Positions 15,660-21,796 are shown, numbered from the stretch's first letter. The stretch is 25,130 nt of DNA from Oscillibacter sp. (GCA_003522105.1 DPGF01000015.1:16012-41141); one strand, 5' to 3'. Made by a program: numbers and translations. The notes: generated from the sequence alone by a model not told the origin.

Positions 15660-16370
15660 GACTCTGTTAAGGAAAATATGAATCCGGCGACGTATCTGCA
15701 ACAATTGGATTTTGAACCTGCCTTCTGGCCCGGATAACCGGCAGAAGGCGCGCGTATCGCTTGCGCCGCGGGCGCTTCCAGATGCTGCCAACGCTTCCAC
15801 ATCCCACTGGATCGGCTCCATGCCGATCGAGCGGATGGCGGAGATCACGTGGTCGTCATATTCGCCGAACGGGCAGCGAATGAGCGTCGGGCGAACGCCG
15901 GTCAGCGCTTCGATCTTATCGTTGCAGGTATTCACGTCCGCAATGATCGCGTCAGCAGAGAGGGTGTTGAAATGGTCGTGCGCGTTGGAGTGATTCATCA
16001 GCTCGTTGCCGCTTTCGACGATGGCTTTCGCCTGCTCGGGGTACTGATCCGCCCAGTTGCCCACGACGAAAAAGGTGCACGTTACGCCGTACTCGCTCAG
16101 CACGTCAAGAATTTTCTGCGTGTTGTCCGCGCCCCAGGCTGCATCGAACGAGATGGAGCAGACCTTCTGGTCGCGCTGCACACAGTAGATGGGCAGCTGC
16201 CGCGTTGCAGTCGACGCACTGACGGCGGCAGGATAATTGACGGCGGCGAAGATCGCCGCCGCGGCCAGCCCCGCTGCGGCCAGCGTCAGCCATTTGCGCT
16301 TGAGAATGAGAAAGCGCGGCGGCTTTCGTTCCGCTTTTTGTGCCCGGTTGCGTTTGAAGTGAAAAAACAT
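15576..16370 (-). CDS. PdaB-like polysaccharide deacetylase, 3'-truncated and probably non-functional
   Basis: NodB-fold deacetylase with an N-terminal membrane anchor (about 25-45). Seen motifs are SFDAAWG (74-80), NHSNAHDH (126-133), RCPFGEYDD (165-173) and QWDV (188-191). After that the usual WKDLSA...GSIVLFHN...TPEAL segment is missing. The frame instead runs 73 residues through unrelated sequence into the 3' end of pucR. In another frame 15790-15755 encodes WQHLEAPAAQAI, which does resemble the missing continuation. So there is a small frameshift near 15791 and then loss of homology around 15750. The ATG at 16370 has GGGAGG 8 bases upstream; the ATG at 16376 is only 2 bases from it. Normal PdaB proteins act outside the membrane in sporulation or cell-wall metabolism. 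Confidence 0.7.
   Translation of the reverse strand: MFFHFKRNRAQKAERKPPRFLILKRKWLTLAAAGLAAAAIFAAVNYPAAVSASTATRQLPIYCVQRDQKVCSISFDAAWGADNTQKILDVLSEYGVTCTFFVVGNWADQYPEQAKAIVESGNELMNHSNAHDHFNTLSADAIIADVNTCNDKIEALTGVRPTLIRCPFGEYDDHVISAIRSIGMEPIQWDVEALAASGSARGASDTRAFCRLSGPEGRFKIQLLQIRRRIHIFLNRVLVVPHLLPENISRFKRDGYFFNKFIVI
15720..15749. repeat. Imperfect hairpin at the pucR/pdaB junction
   Basis: GCCTTCTG (15720-15727) pairs with CAGAAGGC (15742-15749), and CCGG (15730-15733) with CCGG (15738-15741), leaving a two-base bulge and an ATAA loop. No T-run follows on either strand. It coincides with the point where deacetylase homology ends, so it may mark the recombination junction. Confidence 0.5.
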
Positions 16371-16420
16371 CAGCATATCCTCCCAAGATTCTTTTGGTAG
16401 AGGGTATGCTGATGTTTTTT
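16362..16420. promoter_or_regulatory. 21-bp inverted repeat enclosing the pdaB ribosome site and start codon
   Basis: Arms 16362-16382 and 16400-16420 match at 20 of 21 positions; the odd pair is U-G on plus-strand RNA and A-C on minus-strand RNA. Each arm ends in six A/T pairs, so it could act as a terminator on either strand. On the minus strand the distal arm contains GGGAGG and the pdaB ATG, so folding would hide the translation start. Confidence 0.6.
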
Positions 16421-16462
16421 ATATCATGCGGCGGGACTTGCCTGCGCGGTGCGATGATGCGC

Positions 16463-16496
16463 AAAAGACCCCTGCCGTCCCCAAATGGCAGGAGTC
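16463..16496 (-). terminator. Terminator after the KdpE-like gene
   Basis: Arms 16487-16496 and 16467-16476 give a 10-bp stem on the minus strand with one U-G wobble, followed by TTTT (16466-16463). It lies about 65 bases after the response-regulator stop. Two more GC-rich hairpins (GGGCGCGCACGCGCCC at 16515-16530, AGCCGCGAGCGGCT at about 16543-16556) lie between, without T-runs. Confidence 0.65.
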
Positions 16497-16561
16497 GTCT
16501 GCGTGATTGTGTGTGGGCGCGCACGCGCCCTGGTATCATAAAGCCGCGAGCGGCTCTATCA

Positions 16562-17272
16562 TCAAGCTTCGTTTTCGAGCATTCGATAACCCACGCCGAT
16601 CTCCGTGAAGATATATTCGGGCGAGGCGGGGTTTTTCTCGATCTTGCGGCGGATATTCGCCATGTTGACGCGCAGGATCTGGTTGTCGGCCTTGGCCTTG
16701 GGCCCCCAGATCTGCTTGATGAGGTAGTCGTAGGTCAGTACCTTTCCGGCATATTTGCCGAGCAGCGCCACAATCTTGAATTCGTTGAGCGTCAGGTGGA
16801 CGTCCTGCCCGTCGACGAGCACATGGTGCTTGTCGTAGTCGATCGTGAGATCCCGGACGGTGAACTTGCCTGACTGGGCGATCTCACCGTTGTCGAGCGG
16901 CGTGCGCGTGTGGCGAATGGCCGTGCGGATGCGCGCGAGCAGCTCACTCGTGCCGAACGGCTTTTCGATGTAGTCGTCCGCACCGAAATCGAGTGCCGTG
17001 ACCTTGTCGCTCTCGTGCGTGCGTGCCGAAACGACAATGATCGGCAGATTCGACCACGAGCGAACCTCTTTGAGAATATTCATTCCGTCCATATCGGGAA
17101 GGCCAAGGTCGAGAATGATGAGATCGGGGCAGTGAGAGGTGATCATCGAGATCGCCTCGGCGCCCGTCTGCGCCATAAGAACGTCAAAGTCGTTTGCGGT
17201 GAGAACCGTCGAAATAAAGTTGCTGATGTTCTGTTCGTCCTCGACAACGAGGACCTTATCCTTCAATTTCAC
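16562..17272 (-). CDS. kdpE: KdpE-like response regulator (OmpR/PhoB family)
   Basis: Cytoplasmic two-component regulator, 236 residues. The receiver domain (about 5-118) has the acidic pocket E11/D12, phospho-acceptor D55 (LIILDLGLPD), the S/T switch in VVSARTHESDKV and the lysine in YIEKPFG. The winged-helix OmpR-type domain (about 135-232) includes LTLNEFKIVALLGKYAGKVL and the recognition part ADNQILRVNMANIRRKIEKNP, close to KdpE sequences. It overlaps the end of the upstream kinase gene by 17 bases, confirming the pair. KdpE normally activates the kdpFABC potassium pump at low K+; no kdpFABC genes are in this window, so the target may be elsewhere or different. Confidence 0.88.
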   Translation of the reverse strand: MKLKDKVLVVEDEQNISNFISTVLTANDFDVLMAQTGAEAISMITSHCPDLIILDLGLPDMDGMNILKEVRSWSNLPIIVVSARTHESDKVTALDFGADDYIEKPFGTSELLARIRTAIRHTRTPLDNGEIAQSGKFTVRDLTIDYDKHHVLVDGQDVHLTLNEFKIVALLGKYAGKVLTYDYLIKQIWGPKAKADNQILRVNMANIRRKIEKNPASPEYIFTEIGVGYRMLENEA

Positions 17273-18338
17273 TGTTGATGCCCTCCTCCAGCGGCAGATA
17301 GAAACGGAAGCACGCTCCGCCTGATTCCAGATTTTCTGCGGTCATCGTGCCGCCGTGCGCCTTGACGATGGTATAGCACACGGAAAGGCCGATGCCCATG
17401 TTCTTCTTCATGTCGAAATTGTTGTGCGATACGCCGGAAAGCCCACCGTCGAAAATCGTCGGAAGCTTTTCCTTCGGGATGCCGATGCCGTTGTCGCTGA
17501 TGGCAAAACAGGCGCTACTGCCCTCGCGCGAGAGCTGAAAACGGATCTGCGTGACGTTGCCGCCGTGAATGGCGGCGTTTTCCAGCAGGTTCATCATGAC
17601 CTGACGAATGAGTGTTGCGTCCATCGGCACCATCAGCACCTCGTCCGGCACCTCAACGGTAACTTGGATATTGGGGAAGCGCTTGGTGAATTTGCTGACC
17701 GAAACGGCAACGATTTCTTCCGCTGCCTCGCATTCCTTTTCGATCTTGGCCTGGCCGCCGCTCATGCGCGTGATGGAAAGAAGGTTCTCCACCATACGGA
17801 TAAGCCACTGGGCGTCCTCGTTCACATCTTCAAGAAGGCGGCGCTTCTGCTCGGGGGAGAAGGAATCCTCGTTGTCAAGGATCGCCGCCGTGTTGCCGAC
17901 GATGCTGGTGAGCGGCGTGCGGATATCGTGCGACATGGCGCGCAGGAGATTGGCTCGCACGGCTTCCTTTTCCGTTTCGAGGCGCAGCTTTTCCTGCTTT
18001 TTGATCTGCGTGTTCATCGCGCTGATCATGATGGAAACGGTCAGCATGGCAAGGAAGGTGAGCGGGTAGCCGGTGATCGTAAAGTTAAACGCCCAATAGG
18101 GGTAGGTAAAGACGAAGTTGACGAAGAGAACGGCCGATACCGAACTGAACGTGCCCCAGAAAAAGCCCTCTGTCCAACGCGAGATGCACGCGACCGCCAG
18201 CACAAAAATGAGGTTGACGTAGCCGCTGCCGTCGTCGAGTCTGCGCAGCAGTGTGCAGAGGATCGTCGCGATTGCCAGAATTGCCACGGTGAGCAGAAAA
18301 TCGTAAAAATGGCGCAGGTGCTTGGGCTTTGTTTTCAT
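17256..18338 (-). CDS. KdpD-like sensor histidine kinase lacking the N-terminal KdpD/USP domains
   Basis: Membrane kinase partner of the KdpE-like regulator, 360 residues from the ATG at 18338 (AAAGGG about 9 bases upstream). It begins with a DUF4118-type block of about four membrane helices (12-110, with VNLIFVLAVACISRWTEGFFWGTFSSVSAVLFVNFVFTYP-like KdpD sequence). This is followed by HisKA with H137 in AMSHDIRTPL, the N-box NLLENAAIHGG, the G1 box DNGIGIP and G2 GIGLSV. E. coli KdpD has about 890 residues with an N-terminal nucleotide-binding KdpD domain and a USP domain. Both are absent, and nothing upstream looks like a detached piece. Such short forms are known in Firmicutes. The start at 18398 is rejected because it would overlap the promoter. 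Confidence 0.85.
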   Translation of the reverse strand: MKTKPKHLRHFYDFLLTVAILAIATILCTLLRRLDDGSGYVNLIFVLAVACISRWTEGFFWGTFSSVSAVLFVNFVFTYPYWAFNFTITGYPLTFLAMLTVSIMISAMNTQIKKQEKLRLETEKEAVRANLLRAMSHDIRTPLTSIVGNTAAILDNEDSFSPEQKRRLLEDVNEDAQWLIRMVENLLSITRMSGGQAKIEKECEAAEEIVAVSVSKFTKRFPNIQVTVEVPDEVLMVPMDATLIRQVMMNLLENAAIHGGNVTQIRFQLSREGSSACFAISDNGIGIPKEKLPTIFDGGLSGVSHNNFDMKKNMGIGLSVCYTIVKAHGGTMTAENLESGGACFRFYLPLEEGINSEIEG

Positions 18339-18400
18339 ATTGCTGCCCTTTCTCGCTTGATTATTGGCGCGGAGAAAGCCTCCGCATACTATCCGCACCT

Positions 18401-18409
18401 ATTATACCA
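18401..18409 (-). promoter_or_regulatory. Extended -10 promoter of the kinase-regulator operon
   Basis: On the minus strand TGG-TATAAT (18409-18401) is a consensus extended -10; no convincing -35 is seen 17 bases upstream. The start would be near 18394, so the transcript begins with a small hairpin GCGGAG/CTCCGC (18385-18369) before the ATG at 18338. Confidence 0.55.
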
Positions 18410-18453
18410 TACGAGCCGCTAATTTTGTGCTAAATCGAATATTTTTTTGCAGC

Positions 18454-18481
18454 AAAAGGGACGGCCTTGGCCGTCCCTTTT
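18454..18481. terminator. Terminator after the OadG-like gene
   Basis: 13-bp perfect inverted repeat AAAAGGGACGGCC (18454-18466) / GGCCGTCCCTTTT (18469-18481). It ends in T4 on either strand and separates the OadG-like gene from the kinase promoter. Confidence 0.8.
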
Positions 18482-18511
18482 GCCGTATAAAGGAAGAAGC
18501 GGAATACAAAC

Positions 18512-18778
18512 TTAAATCTTGCGAATGCTGACGTTTGTCACGTTCGCCATATTGAAGCCGGGCTGCTGCGCGATCGCCGCCATGATGGCGACCTTGACCT
18601 CGTCCGTCAACCCGTCTGCGGGGACGGCAGGGGCTGCCGGAACGACAGGCTCAGCCTTCGGCGGTTCGGGGCGGGATAAGATTTTGCCCATGAGCAGCGT
18701 CAGAAAGATGATGCAGGACAGACCTACAAACGTGACGCCCATGCCCATGACAACAACAAATGCGCTGGATACTTCCAT
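18512..18778 (-). CDS. OadG-like small membrane protein (sodium-pump decarboxylase gamma-subunit family)
   Basis: 88 residues from the ATG at 18778. One membrane helix spans about 5-30 (AFVVVMGMGVTFVGLSCIIFLTLLMG). A proline/alanine-rich linker follows (about 35-55), then a soluble tail LTDEVKVAIMAAIAQQPGF...NVTNVSIRKI. This is the architecture of OadG/gamma subunits of Na+-translocating decarboxylases, which stabilise the alpha-beta complex. No decarboxylase alpha, beta or biotin-carrier gene is in the window, so it is an orphan subunit or serves a complex encoded elsewhere. AAGGAG is 12 bases before the start, a slightly long spacing. Extension to 18835 is rejected because it covers the promoter. 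Confidence 0.75.
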   Translation of the reverse strand: MEVSSAFVVVMGMGVTFVGLSCIIFLTLLMGKILSRPEPPKAEPVVPAAPAVPADGLTDEVKVAIMAAIAQQPGFNMANVTNVSIRKI

Positions 18779-18807
18779 CGGTGGATACGCTCCTTTTATG
18801 TAATCTG

Positions 18808-18840
18808 GCGCTATTATAGCGCACGGAGAGAACATATCAA
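18808..18840 (-). promoter_or_regulatory. Promoter of the OadG-like gene with a dyad over the -10
   Basis: On the minus strand TTGATA (18840-18835), 16 bases, TATAAT (18818-18813). The -10 lies inside a perfect 7-bp-arm dyad, GCGCTAT-T-ATAGCGC (18808-18822), which may be an operator. Confidence 0.55.
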
Positions 18841-18903
18841 GCGTTTGGAAGCGGCCTTAACACCGGCTTAACGAGAGAGGTTTTTCCTTTAACGGCATTT
18901 TTA

Positions 18904-19593
18904 TCAATGCTTGTTTTCCGCTAAAGAAAATACCTCAAGGGTATCGCCGTTCACGCGGAAGCGAACGTCCCAACCGGCAAAGCTCATGCCGTATTCGCGT
19001 GCGGGGTCGTGCTGATATTGCGGGCGCGGATCCTGAGCAAGCACACCGAGCAGCGCCTCGCGCTGTCCCTCTGGGATTTTAGAGAGAAGCTCCGGCGGGC
19101 AGCGGACCGCGATCGTTTCCTTTGGCAAGGGAGCAAATCCGCCGAGCGCTTCGGGGTGCGCGTCGGCATAGGGGAGATAGGGCTTGATGTCGTAGATAGG
19201 AGTCAGGTCCATCAGGTCGGCGCCTGAGACAAGCAGAACATCGCCAAGCCCGTCCTCGTGCTGCACACCCTCCAGCTTGACGCAGGAAAGGCCGAGGGCG
19301 TTCGGGCGAAACGGCGAGCGCGTGGCGAACACGCCGACGCGTTCGTTGCCGCCAAGCCTCGGCGGACGGACGGTGGGCGACCAGGTGTCGCGCACGGCGG
19401 CGGAAAACTGCCAGATGAGCCAGAGATGTGAAAATCCCTCGATGCCGCGCAGCGCATCGGCATTGCGAAATTCCGGTTCAAAGACGATCTTTGAGCGCAG
19501 CTCCGGCACAAGTCCGCTCTGGCGCGGAATGCCGAATTTTTCGGGAAAGTCGGAGCGGATCCTTGCGATGACCTTCATTGTGTGCTGTTCCAT
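18904..19593 (-). CDS. trmO: tRNA (N6-threonylcarbamoyladenosine(37)-N6)-methyltransferase TrmO (TsaA/YaeB family)
   Basis: SAM-dependent enzyme that methylates t6A37 in certain threonine tRNAs. 229 residues, near the E. coli length (235). The N-terminal beta-barrel domain (about 1-150) contains the family blocks FPEKFGIPRQSGLVPELRS, GIEGFSHLWLIWQF, GVFATRSPFRPNALGLSCVKLEG and LMDLTPIYDIKPYLPYAD. The C-terminal domain follows (about 160-225, with DPRPQYQHDPAREYGMSFAGWDVRF). ATG at 19593 has GGGAGGAA 8 bases upstream. The terminator of the upstream yitT-family gene lies just before that ribosome site, so trmO needs read-through or a promoter inside the yitT frame. A tRNA-Thr, a class that carries t6A37, is encoded 2 kb away; this may be chance. 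Confidence 0.93.
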   Translation of the reverse strand: MEQHTMKVIARIRSDFPEKFGIPRQSGLVPELRSKIVFEPEFRNADALRGIEGFSHLWLIWQFSAAVRDTWSPTVRPPRLGGNERVGVFATRSPFRPNALGLSCVKLEGVQHEDGLGDVLLVSGADLMDLTPIYDIKPYLPYADAHPEALGGFAPLPKETIAVRCPPELLSKIPEGQREALLGVLAQDPRPQYQHDPAREYGMSFAGWDVRFRVNGDTLEVFSLAENKH

Positions 19594-19610
19594 ACGATGT
19601 TCCTCCCTGA

Positions 19611-19636
19611 AAAAGAAAGGGCGCTGCGCGCCCTTT
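19611..19636 (-). terminator. Terminator between the YitT-family gene and trmO
   Basis: AAAGGGCGC (19616-19624) pairs with GCGCCCTTT (19628-19636) around a TGC loop; on the minus strand CCCTTTCTTTTTC follows. It begins 23 bases after the yitT-family stop and ends about 10 bases before the trmO ribosome site. Confidence 0.75.
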
Positions 19637-19658
19637 TTCCAATGCTGCCGTGTTTGGC

Positions 19659-20540
19659 TTACGAGATCTTTCTGATGAAATTGCCGCCGATGCGAACGCC
19701 CTCCTGCACGATAAAGAATGCGTGCGGGTCGATCTCGTGCACCGTTTCCTGCAAGTCTGCTGTCTCAAATTTCGACACGCAGACGCAGAGCACGCGAATG
19801 TCGCTGCCGGTGTAGGCTCCCTTGCCCTCCCAGTAGGTCAGGCCGCGGCCAATGCGGGACATGATGCGCTGCGGCAGCGCGGGGTCAGTGTCCTTGGTGA
19901 AGATAAGCACCTGCACGTTGATGTTCTGCTGATGTCCGCGGTCGATAAACAGCGCGCAGAACACCGTGTAGATCACCGAATAGATGGCCGTGCGCAGGTC
20001 GAAGAGGAACGCGCAGGCAACGTAGAGCATGATGTTAAAGCCCAGAGAAAAGCGCCCGACGGTGAAGCGGCTGCCGCGCTTGGTCAGGCACAGACCGACA
20101 ACGTCCAGTCCGCCGGTCGAGCAGCCGCAGGTAAGGGCGAGACCAAGGGCGAAGCCGCAGAGAATGCCGCCGACAAGGCACGAGGCAAGCGGATCTTCCA
20201 GAATCGGCACGGCGGGGGAGCGCACCACGCTCAGGAAGAACGACGACGCGCCCACACAGATCAGCGTGCGCAGCAAAAAACCGCGGCCGAGGTCGCGCCA
20301 GGCGAGATACAGCACCGGAATATTGATGAGAAAGTACAGAATACCGGCGATGTCCACGCCCGCGGGCAGATCAAGATGCTGCGTGAGCAGTGTACGAATG
20401 ACCTGGCTGAGACCGACCACACCGCCGGAATAAAGCCCCATCGGCACGATGAAAAGGTTTACGCCCAGCGCGTAGAGAAACGTTGCAAAAACCGCGATCA
20501 GGACGCGCACCCATTTGTTTTGCAGTGCTTTGTGCAGCAT
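19659..20540 (-). CDS. YitT-family membrane protein (DUF161/DUF2179)
   Basis: 293 residues. Five to six hydrophobic segments fill the first two thirds (starting VRVLIAVFATFLYALGVNLFIVP, then GLYSGGVVGLSQV, the family signature, and GCSTGGLDVVGL). A soluble DUF2179 domain follows (about 215-290, NVQVLIFTKDTDPALPQRIMSRIGRGLTYWEGKGAYTG...). These are widespread Firmicutes membrane proteins of uncertain function. ATG at 20540 has GAGGAGGAAAGATC directly upstream; the longer frame to 20630 overlaps the promoter and is rejected. It is the last gene before a strong terminator. Confidence 0.88.
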   Translation of the reverse strand: MLHKALQNKWVRVLIAVFATFLYALGVNLFIVPMGLYSGGVVGLSQVIRTLLTQHLDLPAGVDIAGILYFLINIPVLYLAWRDLGRGFLLRTLICVGASSFFLSVVRSPAVPILEDPLASCLVGGILCGFALGLALTCGCSTGGLDVVGLCLTKRGSRFTVGRFSLGFNIMLYVACAFLFDLRTAIYSVIYTVFCALFIDRGHQQNINVQVLIFTKDTDPALPQRIMSRIGRGLTYWEGKGAYTGSDIRVLCVCVSKFETADLQETVHEIDPHAFFIVQEGVRIGGNFIRKIS

Positions 20541-20618
20541 GATCTTTCCTCCTCGTTTTTGTCGCACCGGCCGCTGCTTATGTGTCGGCGCGGGTTTCAG
20601 TTCCAAATCCTCTATTTT

Positions 20619-20647
20619 ATTATAGCCCATATCGCAGACATTTGTAA
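20619..20647 (-). promoter_or_regulatory. Promoter of the YitT-family gene
   Basis: On the minus strand TTACAA (20647-20642), 17 bases, TATAAT (20624-20619). It lies in the last codons of the sigma-region-4 gene, giving a leader of about 70 bases. Confidence 0.6.
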
Positions 20648-20916
20648 AGCCTTCTGCGTGCGCGGGAGAGCGTGCGCGAAACGGTGGACTTGTCCCGACC
20701 GATCGCTGCGGCGATCTCGCTTACGGTCATGTTTTCCTCGTAGCGCAGGCGCAGCAGCTCGCGCTGGCGGGGCGTCAGCTCTTCTTCCCGCGCGAGGCGC
20801 AGATTGCGCTTGAGGCGCATAAGGTCGCTCTCGTTGTCTCCGGCGTGCGCGGTGAGCCAGGCGGTCAGATCACCGTAGATCTCGTTGTTGCGTATCTTAT
20901 AAGGTGTATTTTTCAC
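20620..20916 (-). CDS. Sigma-70 region 4-like helix-turn-helix protein
   Basis: 98 residues from a GTG at 20916 with GAGAGGGGG about 10 bases upstream; an ATG at 20937 is possible but has no ribosome site. The C-terminal half is a sigma-70 region 4 fold: LTPRQRELLRLRYEENMTVSEI followed by AAAIGRDKSTVSRTLSRARRRLYKCL. No region 2 is present, so it is not a complete sigma factor; stand-alone region 4 proteins are commonly phage or element regulators, or ArpU-like. It overlaps the end of the 77-residue gene by 20 bases and is the last of three coupled small genes. Cellular role unknown. Confidence 0.75.
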   Translation of the reverse strand: MKNTPYKIRNNEIYGDLTAWLTAHAGDNESDLMRLKRNLRLAREEELTPRQRELLRLRYEENMTVSEIAAAIGRDKSTVSRTLSRARRRLYKCLRYGL

Positions 20917-21130
20917 TGCGCCAGTACCCCCTCTCATAGTAATGGCGCGTCAGCTCCGCAAGCTCGTACGACTGGCGCTGGAGCTGCTGCAGCTCCAGGA
21001 TACGCCGCTTGAAGCGCTCGCGCTCGTCCCTCGTCGGGGCGGCCTTGGCCTGCTCGCGCAGCGCCGTGATGCGCATGCGGAAGCGCAGCGCGTCCTCGCG
21101 ATAAACAAAAGACATCTGATACAGGGTCAT
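20897..21130 (-). CDS. Small helical protein of unknown function
   Basis: 77 residues, highly charged, and predicted almost wholly alpha-helical or coiled-coil (DALRFRMRITALREQAKAAP, RDERERFKRRILELQQLQRQ). A conserved-looking aromatic tail reads LTRHYYERGYW. The ATG at 21130 overlaps the stop of the upstream Zn-binding protein gene (ATGA), and its own end overlaps the sigma-region-4 gene, so all three are translated together. I do not recognise the family. Size and context suggest a structural partner of one of its neighbours. Confidence 0.65.
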   Translation of the reverse strand: MTLYQMSFVYREDALRFRMRITALREQAKAAPTRDERERFKRRILELQQLQRQSYELAELTRHYYERGYWRSEKYTL

Positions 21131-21330
21131 TCTGCCATCTCCTCTCCCAATATGTATTCGAAGGGACGCAGCTCCTCGCGCGCAAACGGCAGAAAGCAGT
21201 CTGCGCAGACGGTCGCGCCGTCCCGCTGCCACAGTGTTTCGCCCGCGCGGATCTCCTGCGCGCAGAGCGAGCAGACCGTGGTGATCTGGCGCCTTTTTGC
21301 CGGCGGCCGGCGCCTGTTTTTCGTGTACAA
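21127..21330 (-). CDS. Small zinc-finger-like protein with a TTG start
   Basis: 67 residues. Two CxxC pairs, C20-C23 (CSLC) and C42-C45 (CADC), are 18 residues apart, suggesting one bound zinc in a treble-clef or LIM-like knuckle. The start is the rare TTG at 21330, fixed by AAAGGAGG 7 bases upstream; no ATG or GTG with a ribosome site is available. An arginine/lysine-rich N-terminus (KNRRRPPAKRR) could bind nucleic acid. First gene of the three-gene micro-operon. No function assigned. Confidence 0.7.
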   Translation of the reverse strand: MYTKNRRRPPAKRRQITTVCSLCAQEIRAGETLWQRDGATVCADCFLPFAREELRPFEYILGEEMAE

Positions 21331-21360
21331 TAAATTTCCTCCTTTTTTTGAACTTTGTTA

Positions 21361-21389
21361 TTGACAAATTGCGCGGAGTCTGGTAATAT
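21361..21389 (+). promoter_or_regulatory. Promoter of the tRNA-Thr/tRNA-Tyr operon
   Basis: TTGACA (21361-21366), 17-base spacer, TAATAT (21384-21389). Transcription would begin near 21396, 16 bases before tRNA-Thr. Confidence 0.8.
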
Positions 21390-21411
21390 ACAACCTGTTC
21401 GTTGCTGAGAT

Positions 21412-21487
21412 GCTGGTATAGCTCAGCTGGTAGAGCAGCTGATTTGTAATCAGCAGGTCGGGGGTTCGAATCCGTCTACCAGCTCCA
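21412..21487 (+). tRNA. tRNA-Thr (anticodon TGT)
   Basis: Acceptor stem GCTGGTA (21412-21418) pairs with TACCAGC (21477-21483), followed by discriminator T and an encoded CCA. The D arm is AGCTCAGCTGGTAGAGC, the anticodon stem-loop GCTGA-TTTGTAA-TCAGC exposes TGT (reads ACA), and the T arm contains GGTTCGAATCC. Cloverleaf complete. Confidence 0.97.
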
Positions 21488-21511
21488 CCGACAAGCACTA
21501 TAATTGAATAT

Positions 21512-21596
21512 GGGGGAATTCCCGAGTGGCCAAAGGGGGCAGACTGTAAATCTGTTGTCAGTGACTTCGGTGGTTCGAATCCACCTTCCCCCACCA
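21512..21596 (+). tRNA. tRNA-Tyr (anticodon GTA)
   Basis: Acceptor GGGGGAA (21512-21518) pairs with TTCCCCC (21586-21592); discriminator A and encoded CCA follow. The anticodon stem-loop GCAGA-CTGTAAA-TCTGT exposes GTA. A long variable arm (GTCAGTGACTTC region) is as expected for a class II tyrosine tRNA. The T loop TTCGAAT is intact. It is co-transcribed 24 bases after tRNA-Thr. Confidence 0.96.
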
Positions 21597-21634
21597 TTAT
21601 CGAGCAGACACTTGTGTTTGCTCGATAATTTTTT
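21596..21634 (+). terminator. Terminator after tRNA-Tyr
   Basis: ATTATCGAGCA (21596-21606) pairs with TGCTCGATAAT (21619-21629), then a run of six T (21629-21634). The loop region GACACTTGTGTT can pair internally. Confidence 0.85.
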
Positions 21635-21713
21635 GTATCTTAGGATTCGAAAGCCGGCTCTTGGCGGTATGCCGGTGGCATGCCGCAACCGGCGTGGCTT
21701 TTCCGCAGAAAAG

Positions 21714-21734
21714 CGAATCCACCTTCCCCCACCA
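21714..21734 (+). repeat. Duplicated 3' end of tRNA-Tyr (21 bp)
   Basis: An exact copy of the last 21 bases of tRNA-Tyr including CCA (original at 21576-21596) recurs 138 bp downstream and is again followed at once by a terminator. No integrase or complete second tRNA lies between. It may be an attachment-site scar or the relic of a deleted tandem tRNA. The rest of 21635-21713 has a palindromic GGCATGCC inside a GCCGGT/ACCGGC stem and a GCTTTTC/GAAAAGC hairpin; I see no gene. Confidence 0.8.
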
Positions 21735-21735
21735 G

Positions 21736-21771
21736 GAACGAGTTGATGGTTTCATCAACTCGTTCTTTTTT
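21736..21771 (+). terminator. Terminator after the tRNA-Tyr fragment
   Basis: GAACGAGTTGATG (21736-21748) and CATCAACTCGTTC (21753-21765) form a perfect 13-bp stem with a GTTT loop, followed by TTTTTTC. Confidence 0.85.
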
Positions 21772-21796
21772 CGTTTCAGGGCCTGTCGATAAACAA

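Noticed and set aside
21358..21597. Minus-strand frame of 79 residues (GEGGFEPPKS...RRIRTPDLLITNQLLYQLSY)
   Set aside because: It is the antisense of the two tRNA genes; such sequences are a well-known database artefact.
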